Below, piece by piece: positions 17,331-25,768 of a DNA stretch of 39,205 nucleotides. Under the pieces are notes generated by a model that was not told the origin of the DNA, did no database searches, and saw nothing but the letters and a program-made list of their open reading frames with translations. The DNA lies in the NCBI RefSeq assembly GCF_003130405.1, contig NZ_QEAS01000007.1:253757-292961 (forward strand), given 5' to 3'. The translations under genes and the position numbers were made by a program. The DNA is from Pararcticibacter amylolyticus. GTDB taxonomy: Bacteria > Bacteroidota > Bacteroidia > Sphingobacteriales > Sphingobacteriaceae. Position 1 is the stretch's first letter, and every line of letters begins with the position of its first letter.

Positions 17331-19067
17331 CTAAACTCCCAGGTCATTCATAATAGAAGACACCTTTTCTTCGAGCAGGGCATCGGCTTCTTTGTAAGCT
17401 GATTTGTCCGACAAAGAACCTTTCACGCTGCAATAGAACTTAATCTTGGGTTCAGTTCCTGAAGGTCTGGCAGAAATAATACTTCCTTCTTCCGTTATAA
17501 ACTGAAGTACGTCTGATTCGGGAAGATCAAGTTCCTTCTTTGTGCCCGATAAAATGTCGGTTTCGATCCTTTGTTCGTAATCTTTCAGAGCTACTACTTT
17601 TGAACCGCCCAGCGTTGCAGGAGGGTTGTTTCTGAAGCGTTCCATCATCGCTTTAATTTCCTCGGCACCGCTTTTTCCTTTTTTAGTAACAGAAACGAGT
17701 TTTTCTTTATAAAAACCATATTGCTGGTACATTTCCAGGAGAGCGTCGAACAGACTGGAACCCTTATCTTTGTAGAAGGCTGTCATCTCTGAAATGAAAG
17801 CGGCAGAAACAACGGCGTCCTTATCACGCACAAGGTCGCCGATCAGATAGCCGTAACTTTCTTCTCCGCCTCCGATGAATGTTTTCTGACCCTCGAACCT
17901 GGTCATAAGTTCGCCGATATATTTAAATCCGGTGAGCGTATTATAACATTCAACATTTTTTGAAGCTGCAATCGCGTCGATGATATACGACGTTACAATC
18001 GTTTTAACGATGTATTCATTGCCCGTGAGTTTCCCTTTTTCCTGCCATGCTGTTAGCAGATAGTTTATCAAAAGACTGCCTGTCTGATTTCCGTTAAACA
18101 GGATGAATTCACCGTCATTGTTTTTAACGGCGATGCCAACGCGGTCTGCATCAGGATCTGTGGCCAGGATAAGGTCGGCATCAATCTCCATTCCTTTTTT
18201 AAGGGCAAGGGTGAGGGCCTCTTTCTCTTCAGGATTGGGGTAGACAACTGTCGGGAAGTTTCCGTCTGGTTTTATCTGTTCGTCGACAAGGGTAACATTT
18301 GTAAACCCGAATCTTTTCAATGCCTGGGGTACCAGGGTTATTCCTGTCCCGTGGATCGGTGAAAACACGATCTTAAGGTCGTGCTGCCGTTTTATAGCTT
18401 CAGGAGAGACAGACAGTTTGGTAATTTTGTCAAGATACAGTTCGTCGATTTCTTCACCAATCATCTGGATATTCGATTCTTCCGGATCAAATTTTACTTC
18501 ATCTATGCTGCTGATGGCTGCAACTTCAACCATCACTTTTTTATCTTCCGGAGTAACGAACTGGCCACCGTCGGCTCCATATGCTTTGTACCCGTTGTAT
18601 TCTTTTGGATTGTGGGAAGCAGTGAGCATGACCCCGCTTTTACATCCCAGTTCCCTAATGGCGAACGATAACTCTGGCGTAGGCCTCAACTCCTTGAAGA
18701 AGTAGACAAAAATTCCGTTTGCAGAGAATACTTCTGCCGTGATCCGGGCAAAATAATCAGAATTATTGCGGCTGTCGTGCGCTATCGCCACTTTAATCTG
18801 TTCCGACGGATAGGTCTTCTTAAGATAGTTGCTCAAACCCTGGGTAGCGGCACCTATCGTATATTTGTTAATACGGTTAGAGCCTGGTCCCATGATGCCA
18901 CGCAGGCCGCCCGTACCAAATTCGAGATCTCTATAAAATGAATCTGTTAATTCAGTAAACGCTTTCTCGTTCAGTAATTTTTGAATTTGCTGTTTGGTGT
19001 CAGCATCATAGCTTCCCTGAAGCCATTCTTCGACTTTTTTAAGAACTGAGGGTTCTAATTCCTGCAT
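17331..19067 (-). CDS. Phospho-sugar mutase (phosphoglucomutase/phosphomannomutase)
   Basis: The enzyme interconverts hexose 1- and 6-phosphates through a phosphoserine intermediate. The 578-residue product from the ATG at 19067 (MQELEPSVLKKVEEWL) carries FGTGGLRGIMGPG and the catalytic serine loop MLTASHNPKEYNGYKAY (Ser about residue 151). It also has the Mg-binding loop LATDPDADRVG, the sugar-recognition motif GGEESYGYLIGD and the phosphate-binding RPSGTEPKIKFY near the C-terminus. All four active-site loops are intact. An in-frame ATG at 19100 would add 11 residues; the shorter start agrees with how this family usually begins. It appears monocistronic, with a terminator at 17283-17310. Glucose versus mannose preference cannot be read here. 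Confidence 0.95.
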   Translation of the reverse strand: MQELEPSVLKKVEEWLQGSYDADTKQQIQKLLNEKAFTELTDSFYRDLEFGTGGLRGIMGPGSNRINKYTIGAATQGLSNYLKKTYPSEQIKVAIAHDSRNNSDYFARITAEVFSANGIFVYFFKELRPTPELSFAIRELGCKSGVMLTASHNPKEYNGYKAYGADGGQFVTPEDKKVMVEVAAISSIDEVKFDPEESNIQMIGEEIDELYLDKITKLSVSPEAIKRQHDLKIVFSPIHGTGITLVPQALKRFGFTNVTLVDEQIKPDGNFPTVVYPNPEEKEALTLALKKGMEIDADLILATDPDADRVGIAVKNNDGEFILFNGNQTGSLLINYLLTAWQEKGKLTGNEYIVKTIVTSYIIDAIAASKNVECYNTLTGFKYIGELMTRFEGQKTFIGGGEESYGYLIGDLVRDKDAVVSAAFISEMTAFYKDKGSSLFDALLEMYQQYGFYKEKLVSVTKKGKSGAEEIKAMMERFRNNPPATLGGSKVVALKDYEQRIETDILSGTKKELDLPESDVLQFITEEGSIISARPSGTEPKIKFYCSVKGSLSDKSAYKEADALLEEKVSSIMNDLGV

Positions 19068-19206
19068 TTTCGTAATGTGTTGATTTGAGTTATATTTCAA
19101 TGTCCAGTAAATACTGCAAGTATAATAAAACAGGTATAATTAAGGAGCAGGCGGCGTAATAAAATATTTCAGGTACCGGTTTCTTAATTATGCAATAACA
19201 ATAAAT

Positions 19207-19659
19207 TTAAAATACCCGTCTTCTGTTTTGCATTAAGGAAAATTCCTGCAATATGTTTTGGATTTCCTGAAAATGGCGGAGGAGCATGCCGTTCACCCTG
19301 TCGGCAACGCCTGAAAAAAGGAGTGCATTATTATACCGGTTAAGGGTTAGCCGTACATATCTGATCCCGGTGTTCAGAATTGCAGGATTGTCTTTTTTGT
19401 TCACTGATTCAATGAAAAAGTTCCATAATCTTTCATTTTGTAAAGGGCTTAAAGACGGAAGCTCATATTTGTGATTTGTCCTCAGGAGATAGGTTTTGAT
19501 CCCGACAATATGTTCACCTCTTATCCATAGGTATTTTGCAAAAGCAGACTTAAGCTCAGGTGCAATAATCTGATCAGTAGCCCTGTCATAAAAATCTGTT
19601 TCCAAAACAGAGTGCGACAGCAATTGCTGTACTTTTATTATAAGCCTTTTCTGCTCCAT
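19207..19659 (-). CDS. Hypothetical helical protein, possibly DUF2383/ferritin-like
   Basis: The 150-residue product is not confidently recognised. It is almost entirely helical, opening MEQKRLIIKVQQLLSHSVLETDFYDRATDQI. Regularly spaced segments (APELKSAFAKYLWIRGEHIVGIKTYLL, RLWNFFIESVNKK, NALLFSGVADRVNGMLLRHFQEIQNILQEF) are reminiscent of the four-helix DUF2383/PA2169 bundle. It lacks an obvious paired ExxH di-iron motif. It is monocistronic, 139 nt upstream (in transcription order) of the mutase gene and divergent from the DUF92 gene. The four-helix-bundle idea is an inference from pattern only. Confidence 0.6.
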   Translation of the reverse strand: MEQKRLIIKVQQLLSHSVLETDFYDRATDQIIAPELKSAFAKYLWIRGEHIVGIKTYLLRTNHKYELPSLSPLQNERLWNFFIESVNKKDNPAILNTGIRYVRLTLNRYNNALLFSGVADRVNGMLLRHFQEIQNILQEFSLMQNRRRVF

Positions 19660-19905
19660 CTTTTTCTATGTTGGGTGAGTACATATTTCGCCGGTAGCGG
19701 TTGCTTAATTGTATGACTAACTATAGCAATATAATGCTAATATAGTGAAAAAGGTTTAAAGTTTGATAATTGATTGACTTATACGTAAATATGAGAGATG
19801 GGCTTCGGGGTGCTGTCCCGGATCTGGAATTTTACGCTTGTCATAATCCTCTGTAGTGAATATATTTCTTATTATCACAAAGGTTGTATAATTTACAGCC
19901 CTGTC

Positions 19906-20607
19906 ATGGAATTCCCGTTATTACTTATTGCAGGTCTTCTTACAGGAGGATTTCTCAGTGCAAGAACACGAAAGCTTACACCAGGCGCCTCGCTTACAGG
20001 TGTTGTACTTGCATTAGTCATTTATCTCGGAGCGGGTTATAGCGGCATAGCGATGATGGCAGCTTTTTTTGTATTGGCAACACTGGCAAGCTCCTGGCAA
20101 CAGAATTTTAAAGAGGGGGCTGGTATTGCAGAAGCCAATAAAGGGCAACGGAATATTAGTCAGGTTCTTGCAAATGCAGGTATGGCCGCAGTCTTTGGAG
20201 GATTGAGCTTCGTTAATCCCGAAAATAGTCATTTGTTCAGATTAATGATGGCTGCCGGTTTCGCTTCAGCCACAAGTGATACCTTGTCGTCCGAACTGGG
20301 GTCTGTCTATGGGAAGAATTTCTATAACATACTCACATTCAGACGCGATATGCGCGGGAAAGACGGAGTCGTTAGCCTTGAAGGGATGATAGCGGGCGTG
20401 CTGGGCGCACTGATCATAGCGCTTATTGGAAGTGACTTAAAGAGCCGGGCGCTGTTTATTATTTGCCTCAGTGGGATATCAGGCAATCTGGCTGATTCTC
20501 TTTTAGGAGCGTCTCTGGAAAGAAAAGGAGTGATAGGCAATGATGCCGTAAATTTTCTCAGTACTATGGCAGCCTCCTTACTGGCATTTGCGTTGTCAGC
20601 AATCTAA
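19906..20607 (+). CDS. DUF92 family integral membrane protein
   Basis: The 233-residue product from the ATG at 19906 (MEFPLLLIAGLLTGGFLSARTRKLTPGASLTG) belongs to DUF92, a six-helix membrane family; plant VTE6 (phytyl-phosphate kinase) is a distant relative. Characteristic stretches are the RKLTPGASLTGVVLALVIYLGAGYSG start, AAGFASATSDTLSSELGSVYG and a C-terminal GISGNLADSLLGASLERKGVIGNDAVNFLSTMAASLLA. An ORF extension to the ATG at 19798 adds a hydrophobic 36-residue leader that is not family-like. A role in prenyl-phosphate metabolism is only an inference from the plant enzyme. Its stop overlaps that of the convergent gene by 4 nt. Confidence 0.85.
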   Translation: MEFPLLLIAGLLTGGFLSARTRKLTPGASLTGVVLALVIYLGAGYSGIAMMAAFFVLATLASSWQQNFKEGAGIAEANKGQRNISQVLANAGMAAVFGGLSFVNPENSHLFRLMMAAGFASATSDTLSSELGSVYGKNFYNILTFRRDMRGKDGVVSLEGMIAGVLGALIIALIGSDLKSRALFIICLSGISGNLADSLLGASLERKGVIGNDAVNFLSTMAASLLAFALSAI

Positions 20608-21185
20608 ACGATCCTTCCTTCAATTTTGGCAAAGTATCTTGCTATAATAAATCCCTGAATAGCCGAATCAAAGTCTTCGATAGCATCCAGCAGAAGTGCG
20701 ACGCTTTTTTCATAAACGGCATCGGGCTTGGGATAATGTCCGGAGTTGTGGGGCTGAGAGTGCAGCATCTGCATGCCGGGAGTGATGACTGTCAGCATCT
20801 GGACCGGGAAGAAAGATATTTGTTTATAACAAAATCTAACCAGGTCATGATACTCCCATTTTCGTTTGCTTTCCGGAGGTTCCTCGTCAAAAATATCCAG
20901 CATATGCCATGATTCAATCTCAAAGGGATCGAGATCATTAATCACCATAATGATCTCCAGCTTGTCTCTCAGCTTTTCTGCAAGCTGATTTAGTTCTGTA
21001 GCATAAGGGTTTTGCTTTAACTCTATAATCTCTTCTTCAAGGTCTGACGAAGTGATGGTGGATGCGGTATTAGCCCGTTTGTCATCGCACAAGGCAATCT
21101 CAATGCTAAGCTCAAATAAAAGATGACTTGCAACACTTAGCCATTGGCAGGCTTTGACTAAACCGTTTTGATAACGGAACTCCAT
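20604..21185 (-). CDS. Hypothetical soluble protein
   Basis: The 193-residue product from the ATG at 21185 begins MEFRYQNGLVKACQWLSVASHLLFELSIEIALCDD and looks like an all-alpha cytoplasmic protein. An acidic stretch (SSDLEEEIIELKQN), a helix-rich middle and PDAVYEKSVALLLDAIEDFDSAIQGFIIARYF near the C-terminus can be seen. There is no signal peptide and no motif I recognise. A longer start at 21227 is possible. A near-consensus TACCTTTA box upstream, preceded by TTG at a 20-nt spacing, supports a promoter before 21185. It overlaps the DUF92 stop codon and is divergent from the M1 peptidase gene. Confidence 0.65.
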   Translation of the reverse strand: MEFRYQNGLVKACQWLSVASHLLFELSIEIALCDDKRANTASTITSSDLEEEIIELKQNPYATELNQLAEKLRDKLEIIMVINDLDPFEIESWHMLDIFDEEPPESKRKWEYHDLVRFCYKQISFFPVQMLTVITPGMQMLHSQPHNSGHYPKPDAVYEKSVALLLDAIEDFDSAIQGFIIARYFAKIEGRIV

Positions 21186-21330
21186 GCTGATTGCTGTTCG
21201 CCGTAAAGGTATAGAACCTTTTTGCAAATGACAATGAAATATTTGTGTTTGTTTTGCTATTTTGTACGGAATTGCAGTTTTTTATGGCTTAAATGCAATA
21301 TTTGTAGTAGTATTTTAGGGTATTTTCAAT

Positions 21331-23217
21331 ATGTTCAGGTATCTCTCTTTCTCTTTTTTGTTGTTTTTCCTGCAGCCTTCAGTCATCATACGCGCGCAAA
21401 CATTATATCAGCCAAGGGATATTAAGCAGGCTTACAAAGCCCAAACCCGGTCTTCCAACGGAAAGCCCGGAAAAAATTACTGGCAAAACCGGGCGAAATA
21501 TGATATTGATGTGACCGTGTTGCCTCCGGACAGGATAGTCAGAGGAAAAGAGAAGATAACTTACGTAAACAATAGCCCCGATACGCTTTATAGCATTGTC
21601 ATTAAATTGATCCTAAACAACCATAAACCAGGCTCCGCGCGTTATGGTGCTGCCGGACGCGATTATCTCACAGAGGGAGTCACCGTTGATGCTTTTGATG
21701 TGAATGGCAAGCCGGGCTTATGGAAAGAAGGGATGGGGGAAACTACCAGACAGGCGATTAAGCTTGCCAAGCCGCTTTTTCCTAAAGATTCGCTTACCTG
21801 TTCTGTACGCTGGCATTATCCCGTTTCTCTGCAAAGCGGGAGAGAAGGGAGGATTGACAGTACCACTTTTTATCTCGCTTATTTTTATCCAAGAATAGCA
21901 GTTTATGATGATTACAACGGCTGGGACCTCACCGAACATACCGGAAGTCCCGAGTTTTATAATGATTTTAATGACTACAGGCTTACGGTGAACGTACCGG
22001 CAAATTTTGTTGTTTGGGCTACGGGTGATCTGATGAATCCATCAGAGGTACTGCAGTCCCGCCATTTAGAAAGGCTTGCCCGTTCTTTGGGCACCGATTC
22101 CATTGTTCATGTAGCCACCCATAAAGAAATGCTGTCAGAGACGGTAACAGCACAGAACAAACTTAATCAATGGAAATTCCACAGCTCAAATGTCAGTGAT
22201 GTTGCTTTTGGCGTAAGTAATCATTTTGTATGGGATGCAACAAGCGCAGTAGTTGATGAGAAAACCGGAAGAAGGGCAAGTATGCAGGCTGCCTACGCTG
22301 ACACTACTTCTTCTTTCAGGGATATGGCGAAATGGGGAGCTTATGCTTTGCACTGGTTTTCGCATAACTGGCCGGGAGTACCTTATCCTTATCCAAAAAT
22401 GACGGCTTTTCAGGGGGACGCTGATATGGAATACCCGATGATGATTAATGATTCTCCTATTCCGGGTCTTGAAGGAAGAAGGGTGGCTAACCACGAAATT
22501 GCTCATACCTGGTTCCCTTTTTACATGGGGACGAATGAAACCCGGTACGCTTTTATGGACGAAGCCTGGGCTACTACGCTCGAATTCCTGATCGCACCTT
22601 CTTATATGGACAGGCTTAAGGCAGAAGAAAATTATAAAAGGGTAAGAGTTAGCAAATGGGTGAATAACTCCAGTCAGGCTACTGATCTTCCAATCATTAC
22701 CCCTTCTTATGAGCTCAAAGAAGCTTATCGTACCAACGCTTATGGGAAACCTTCCCTTGCTTATCTTGCTTTAAAAGATATGCTGGGAGATCAGATGTTT
22801 AAGAAATGCTTACACGAATATATGAACCGGTGGAGCGGCAAACATCCGACACCCTGGGATTTCTTCTTTACTTTTAATAATGTTTCAGGAAAGGATCTCA
22901 ACTGGTTCTGGACTAATTGGTTCTTTTCAAATAATTATATCGATCTTGGATTGGGGGCTGTGAATAAGACAGCATCCGGTTATCTTTTGACGGTGGAAAA
23001 TCCCGGCGGCTTCGCTGTTCCTTTCGACATCCGGATAAATTATGCGGACGGCAGACAGGATCTTTTTCACCAGGATCCTTCAGCTTGGAAGGAGAATCAA
23101 CAGAAAATCATTGTAAATCTGAAGATCTCCCGGAAGGTAAAATCCATCACTCTTGACGGAAATGTTTTTATAGATTCTTATCCGGAAAACAATCAATGGA
23201 TGAATAAAGGAATATAA
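21331..23217 (+). CDS. Secreted M1-family metallopeptidase
   Basis: The 628-residue product has a signal peptide (MFRYLSFSFLLFFLQPSVIIRAQ), so it should act in the periplasm or outside the cell as a zinc aminopeptidase-like enzyme. An N-terminal beta-sandwich domain (residues about 50-230) precedes the catalytic domain with HEIAHTW at 388-394 and the third zinc ligand E411, 19 residues after H392, as in M1 peptidases. The usual substrate-site GAMEN is replaced by DADMEYP (363-369), keeping only the Met-Glu core, as in other secreted Bacteroidota M1 enzymes. The C-terminal helical part contains WFWTNWFFSNNYIDLG. Substrate is unknown. It appears monocistronic or paired with the downstream lipoprotein (53-nt gap). 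Confidence 0.9.
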   Translation: MFRYLSFSFLLFFLQPSVIIRAQTLYQPRDIKQAYKAQTRSSNGKPGKNYWQNRAKYDIDVTVLPPDRIVRGKEKITYVNNSPDTLYSIVIKLILNNHKPGSARYGAAGRDYLTEGVTVDAFDVNGKPGLWKEGMGETTRQAIKLAKPLFPKDSLTCSVRWHYPVSLQSGREGRIDSTTFYLAYFYPRIAVYDDYNGWDLTEHTGSPEFYNDFNDYRLTVNVPANFVVWATGDLMNPSEVLQSRHLERLARSLGTDSIVHVATHKEMLSETVTAQNKLNQWKFHSSNVSDVAFGVSNHFVWDATSAVVDEKTGRRASMQAAYADTTSSFRDMAKWGAYALHWFSHNWPGVPYPYPKMTAFQGDADMEYPMMINDSPIPGLEGRRVANHEIAHTWFPFYMGTNETRYAFMDEAWATTLEFLIAPSYMDRLKAEENYKRVRVSKWVNNSSQATDLPIITPSYELKEAYRTNAYGKPSLAYLALKDMLGDQMFKKCLHEYMNRWSGKHPTPWDFFFTFNNVSGKDLNWFWTNWFFSNNYIDLGLGAVNKTASGYLLTVENPGGFAVPFDIRINYADGRQDLFHQDPSAWKENQQKIIVNLKISRKVKSITLDGNVFIDSYPENNQWMNKGI

Positions 23218-23270
23218 TCGCTGTTTTCTTCATCTTTCCCGGGGATATATTGTTAGATCAATATTAACCT

Positions 23271-23534
23271 ATGAATAAGATGAAGATCAAGTTTTTTCTA
23301 TTTGCTGTCATGATAAGCTTCATGGTACAGGGCTGTACAAGTTCAGACAGAAATCCCAATGGATATGGTGAGGATGAAAAGGGGGCAGATACATCTGGTT
23401 CGATCAGCGGCTTAATGCCTGATAGCTCGGGAACGGCAGATACGGCACAAAATCCAACCCACTTGGATGAGAATAATGACCAACGGGGCACCAGGATCAA
23501 AGCTGCTCCTGATTCCGCAGGGCAAAAACGCTGA
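23271..23534 (+). CDS. Small lipoprotein, hypothetical
   Basis: The 87-residue product has a basic N-terminus, a hydrophobic run KFFLFAVMISFMVQGC and a lipobox (VQGC), so it should be lipid-anchored. The mature part is low-complexity and rich in Ser, Asp, Gly and Pro (SDRNPNGYGEDEKGADTSG, DSSGTADTAQNP). An alternative ATG at 23280 removes the first three residues. A 6-bp inverted repeat, ATATTG/CAATAT at 23247-23264, sits just before the start. It follows the M1 peptidase by 53 nt on the same strand. No family is recognised; it resembles the lipoprotein at 29583-29792 only in composition. Confidence 0.65.
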   Translation: MNKMKIKFFLFAVMISFMVQGCTSSDRNPNGYGEDEKGADTSGSISGLMPDSSGTADTAQNPTHLDENNDQRGTRIKAAPDSAGQKR

Positions 23535-24064
23535 TCACGGGGGGCTAACTTCCGGTTCAATCAACCTGGTATGTATCCTGCATTCAACAGATGTTTTCTC
23601 TAAAATCCTGAACACTGGACAGAAGATAAGGTTCAGGGAATTGTGTCAAAGTGAAGGGTTGTAGTATTGTTAATTGTGATTTTTTCTGTATAAAATTAAG
23701 CATACCAGTCGTTCAACAAAATGATTTGTATCATAAAATGGAATTTAGACGGATGTTTTAAGTTCTTAAAAAAATAAAAATATTTAAAACAATTGCGGAT
23801 TTTGTTGTTTTAGGTATTAGGAAACAAAAAAGGGTCGGATAGTGATCCGACCCTACATCTACCTATGAAAAACATACCCTTTGGGAGGGTTATAATTCTT
23901 AAGACAAAAAATAAGCCATTGTTGTTCGTTTTGTTAGCCGGTTGTAACACTGTATCTTAGCTTTTTAGATAAAAATTATTCTTGGTAATTTGGGAATAAA
24001 AATCCCCCTTTTGGGTAAATAAGTTCACACCGCAGTGGTGGTTTTTCAGCATATCTGAATGTGT
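23535..24064. other. 530-bp gene-free stretch containing a duplicated structured element
   Basis: No convincing protein gene is seen. Contents are a weak inverted repeat CCTGAAC/GTTCAGG (23607-23613 with 23631-23637) with no T-tract, an AT-rich part around 23690-23820, and the structured repeat at 23831-23890. A 31-codon frame starting inside the repeat (23865-23960, beginning MKNIPFGRV and ending in a hydrophobic LLFVLLAGC stretch) is open but unproven. The flanking genes converge on it. Confidence 0.7.
23831..23890 (-). repeat. Structured repeat element, copy 1 (candidate small RNA)
   Basis: This 60-nt unit recurs at 31762-31820. It has a 10-bp hairpin, AGGGTCGGAT / ATCCGACCCT (23831-23840 with 23845-23854, 4-nt loop), then a 22-nt linker and a second 5-bp hairpin ACCCT / AGGGT (23876-23880 with 23886-23890). 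Positions 23851-23890 are identical to copy 2. On the minus strand the large hairpin is followed by six T residues, exactly like an intrinsic terminator. That makes a minus-strand RNA entering from the small hairpin the simplest reading. On the plus strand the linker contains an ATG that opens a short frame starting MKNIPFGRV. Confidence 0.7.
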
Positions 24065-24364
24065 TTACTTCTGTTGCTTTATAAGATTTTCAAGCGCTTT
24101 AAGATGAAGCTTGAACGCATCCCGGCCTTTATCCGATGCAGCGTAGCTTGTGTTGGGTTTGCGTCCAAGAAAAGTCTTGGTCACAGTGATATATTCTTCT
24201 TTTTCCAGGGCCTTTAAGTGCGAAGCGAGGTTGCCATCCGTTACTTTCAGCAGATCCTTCAGTGAATTAAAATCATAGCTGTCATTGGCAACAAGCACGC
24301 TCATAATCTGAAGCCTGATGCGGTTCTCAAATGCTTTATCAAAATGTTCTAACGATAATTTCAC
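24065..24364 (-). CDS. Winged-helix transcriptional regulator
   Basis: The 99-residue product is a minimal winged-helix DNA-binding protein (HTH_34/ArsR-like). Residues 10-70 form the domain: FDKAFENRIRLQIMSVLVANDSYDFNSLKDLLKVTDGNLASHLKALEKEEYITVTKTFLGRKPNTSYAASDKGRDAFKLHL, with recognition helix DGNLASHLKALE and a basic wing. There is no ligand domain and no cysteine pair for metal. Its start overlaps the stop of the upstream membrane protein gene by 4 nt, a two-gene arrangement common in Bacteroidota. Autoregulation of the pair is likely by analogy but not shown. Confidence 0.87.
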   Translation of the reverse strand: MKLSLEHFDKAFENRIRLQIMSVLVANDSYDFNSLKDLLKVTDGNLASHLKALEKEEYITVTKTFLGRKPNTSYAASDKGRDAFKLHLKALENLIKQQK

Positions 24365-24981
24365 CTGTCGTATTTAAAGTGCATAACAGAACCGTAGAGT
24401 ATATGCAGCAGTCCAAAACCGATGGTCCAGAATATCAAGCCGTAGCCGGGCATAAGTGCGGCCAGCAAACCCAATATAATCTCACATATCCCCAGCCATT
24501 TTACATCCGGATATGTATAGTGACTTCCGGATACCAGTGCAAGCCCGTAAAATAAAAGACAGGCCGGCGCAATTATCCCGTAATATCCACGATACAGAAG
24601 GATAAGGATAAACAGCCCCCCGGCAGCAAGAGGAATCAGAAGGCTCAATAGGAGCTTCCTGCTGACAGGGTTCCATACGGTTTCGCCTTTTTTTCTGGCA
24701 TTTCTCACGGTGAGCAATATTCCCGTGCCAATTGAAAAGACCAATACAGTTACTGCTACCATAAACAAGCGGAAAATAATTGAATATTCATCAATATAAT
24801 ACTCACGGTATGTGAGTCCGCTCGCTTCATAGTAAACTATTCTGTAGCCTGTATAAGCACCCAGAAGGGCATAGATCCCTGCCATCACCCCGGATAATCC
24901 GCTTAGCGAAATGAACTTGGCCGAACGTTCCATAAGGCTCCGGATGGAACTAAGTTCCGAGTAAATATCTTTTTCTTTCAT
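24361..24981 (-). CDS. Integral membrane protein coupled to a winged-helix regulator
   Basis: The 206-residue product starts with a soluble helix (MKEKDIYSELSSIRSLMERSAKFIS). About five to six hydrophobic segments follow: LSGVMAGIYALLGAYTGY, FRLFMVAVTVLVFSIGTGILL, LLLSLLIPLAAGGLFILILL, IIAPACLLFYGLALVSG, and two at the C-terminus. Such proteins commonly precede a small winged-helix gene in this phylum, but their function is unknown. A 5-bp inverted repeat CTTTG-TTTAC-CAAAG (24991-25005), 9 nt before the start, could be the regulator's operator. Confidence 0.8.
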   Translation of the reverse strand: MKEKDIYSELSSIRSLMERSAKFISLSGLSGVMAGIYALLGAYTGYRIVYYEASGLTYREYYIDEYSIIFRLFMVAVTVLVFSIGTGILLTVRNARKKGETVWNPVSRKLLLSLLIPLAAGGLFILILLYRGYYGIIAPACLLFYGLALVSGSHYTYPDVKWLGICEIILGLLAALMPGYGLIFWTIGFGLLHILYGSVMHFKYDR

Positions 24982-25182
24982 TTAAAAGAACTTTGTTTAC
25001 CAAAGGAAGATATTTTGTGAAAACTATGCAAGAGTAAATACTTTTTTTCATCCTCTTTTCGCAAGATAACAGAACGCACCAGATGTCGGACATAGACGGA
25101 ATAGACGACTGAGATCTGAAAAGAACAGGAGGCGGCAGCAATCACCCCATTGAAACTGCCGCTCTGCCTGTTCAGGACAACA

Positions 25183-25599
25183 TTAATGTCGCCCTCTTCC
25201 TCTATGTGTGTGTGGTTTTTTCCATTTACCCGGTCCGTGATGACCTCTTTCCCCATGATGGCCGGGGCCGGCATGGTACCTGCTGCGGTAATAGTCGTGG
25301 CGTAAATAGGGTCTCTCTTCGTGAACCTGTATGTGACGCACATTATAAACATTATAACTGCGGTAACCAGGAAGGCGGCGGTTAGATACCCATTGGCCGC
25401 GGTCCCGGTAATAATATATCTTTTGAGGAACGTAATAATAAGCCTCAATATCGGGTAAATAATAATAGCTTACAGGCACTGGGGCCGGAACTACATATAC
25501 TGGCCGGCCGACATTTACATCAACACGAACTTGTGCTTTGCTCTCTGCTACAGAACATACTGCAAGAATTATTGAACTATAAAATATGACCTTCTTCAT
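25183..25599 (-). CDS. Secreted His/Tyr-rich protein, function unknown
   Basis: The 138-residue product has a signal peptide (MKKVIFYSSIILAVCSVAESKAQ) with cleavage expected after KAQ. The mature part is rich in Tyr, Pro and Val (VYVVPAPVPVSYYYLPDIEAYYYVPQKIYYYRDRGQW). It ends in a histidine-, glycine- and arginine-rich tail (HAGPGHHGERGHHGPGKWKKPHTHRGRGRH) that could bind metal ions. Similar short proteins occur in Bacteroidota without known function. An overlapping frame on the same strand (24978-25448) lacks a signal peptide and family features and was judged a shadow. The gene seems monocistronic. Confidence 0.75.
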   Translation of the reverse strand: MKKVIFYSSIILAVCSVAESKAQVRVDVNVGRPVYVVPAPVPVSYYYLPDIEAYYYVPQKIYYYRDRGQWVSNRRLPGYRSYNVYNVRHIQVHEERPYLRHDYYRSRYHAGPGHHGERGHHGPGKWKKPHTHRGRGRH

Positions 25600-25768
25600 A
25601 ATGTTATATCTTTTTATTCAAAGAACATTATGGATCATGAAAATAAAATGAAATTCCGGAAGTTTTTTCTTTTTCTTGTGTAGTTGCCTGAAAATGAGTT
25701 TTTTAAATGTAGGGTCGCTTCCCTGGTTCCCGCTTTGATACTCAAACTTAGAACACTATAGGCAGCGT

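Noticed and set aside
23865-23960. Short frame MKNIPFGRV... in repeat copy 1 as a real lipoprotein gene
   Set aside because: It would end four residues after the lipobox cysteine, the second copy has a different continuation, and no promoter is seen; it is reported as a finding but not as a CDS.
24978-25448. 156-codon minus-strand frame overlapping the secreted His-rich protein gene
   Set aside because: It is in a different frame on the same strand as a protein with a clear signal peptide, and it has no domain features itself.
12043-25662. Recurring string TTCCGGAAGTT near 12047, 25652 and inside nuoA near 2070
   Set aside because: The copies have unrelated flanks, and one lies within coding sequence; TTCCGGAA is itself a palindrome and is expected by chance.
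25707-25717. ATGTAGGGTCG, an 11-nt match to the structured repeat's minus-strand sequence
   Set aside because: The match stops after 11 nt, the hairpin partner and the ACCCT/AGGGT hairpin are absent, so it is more likely chance than a third copy.
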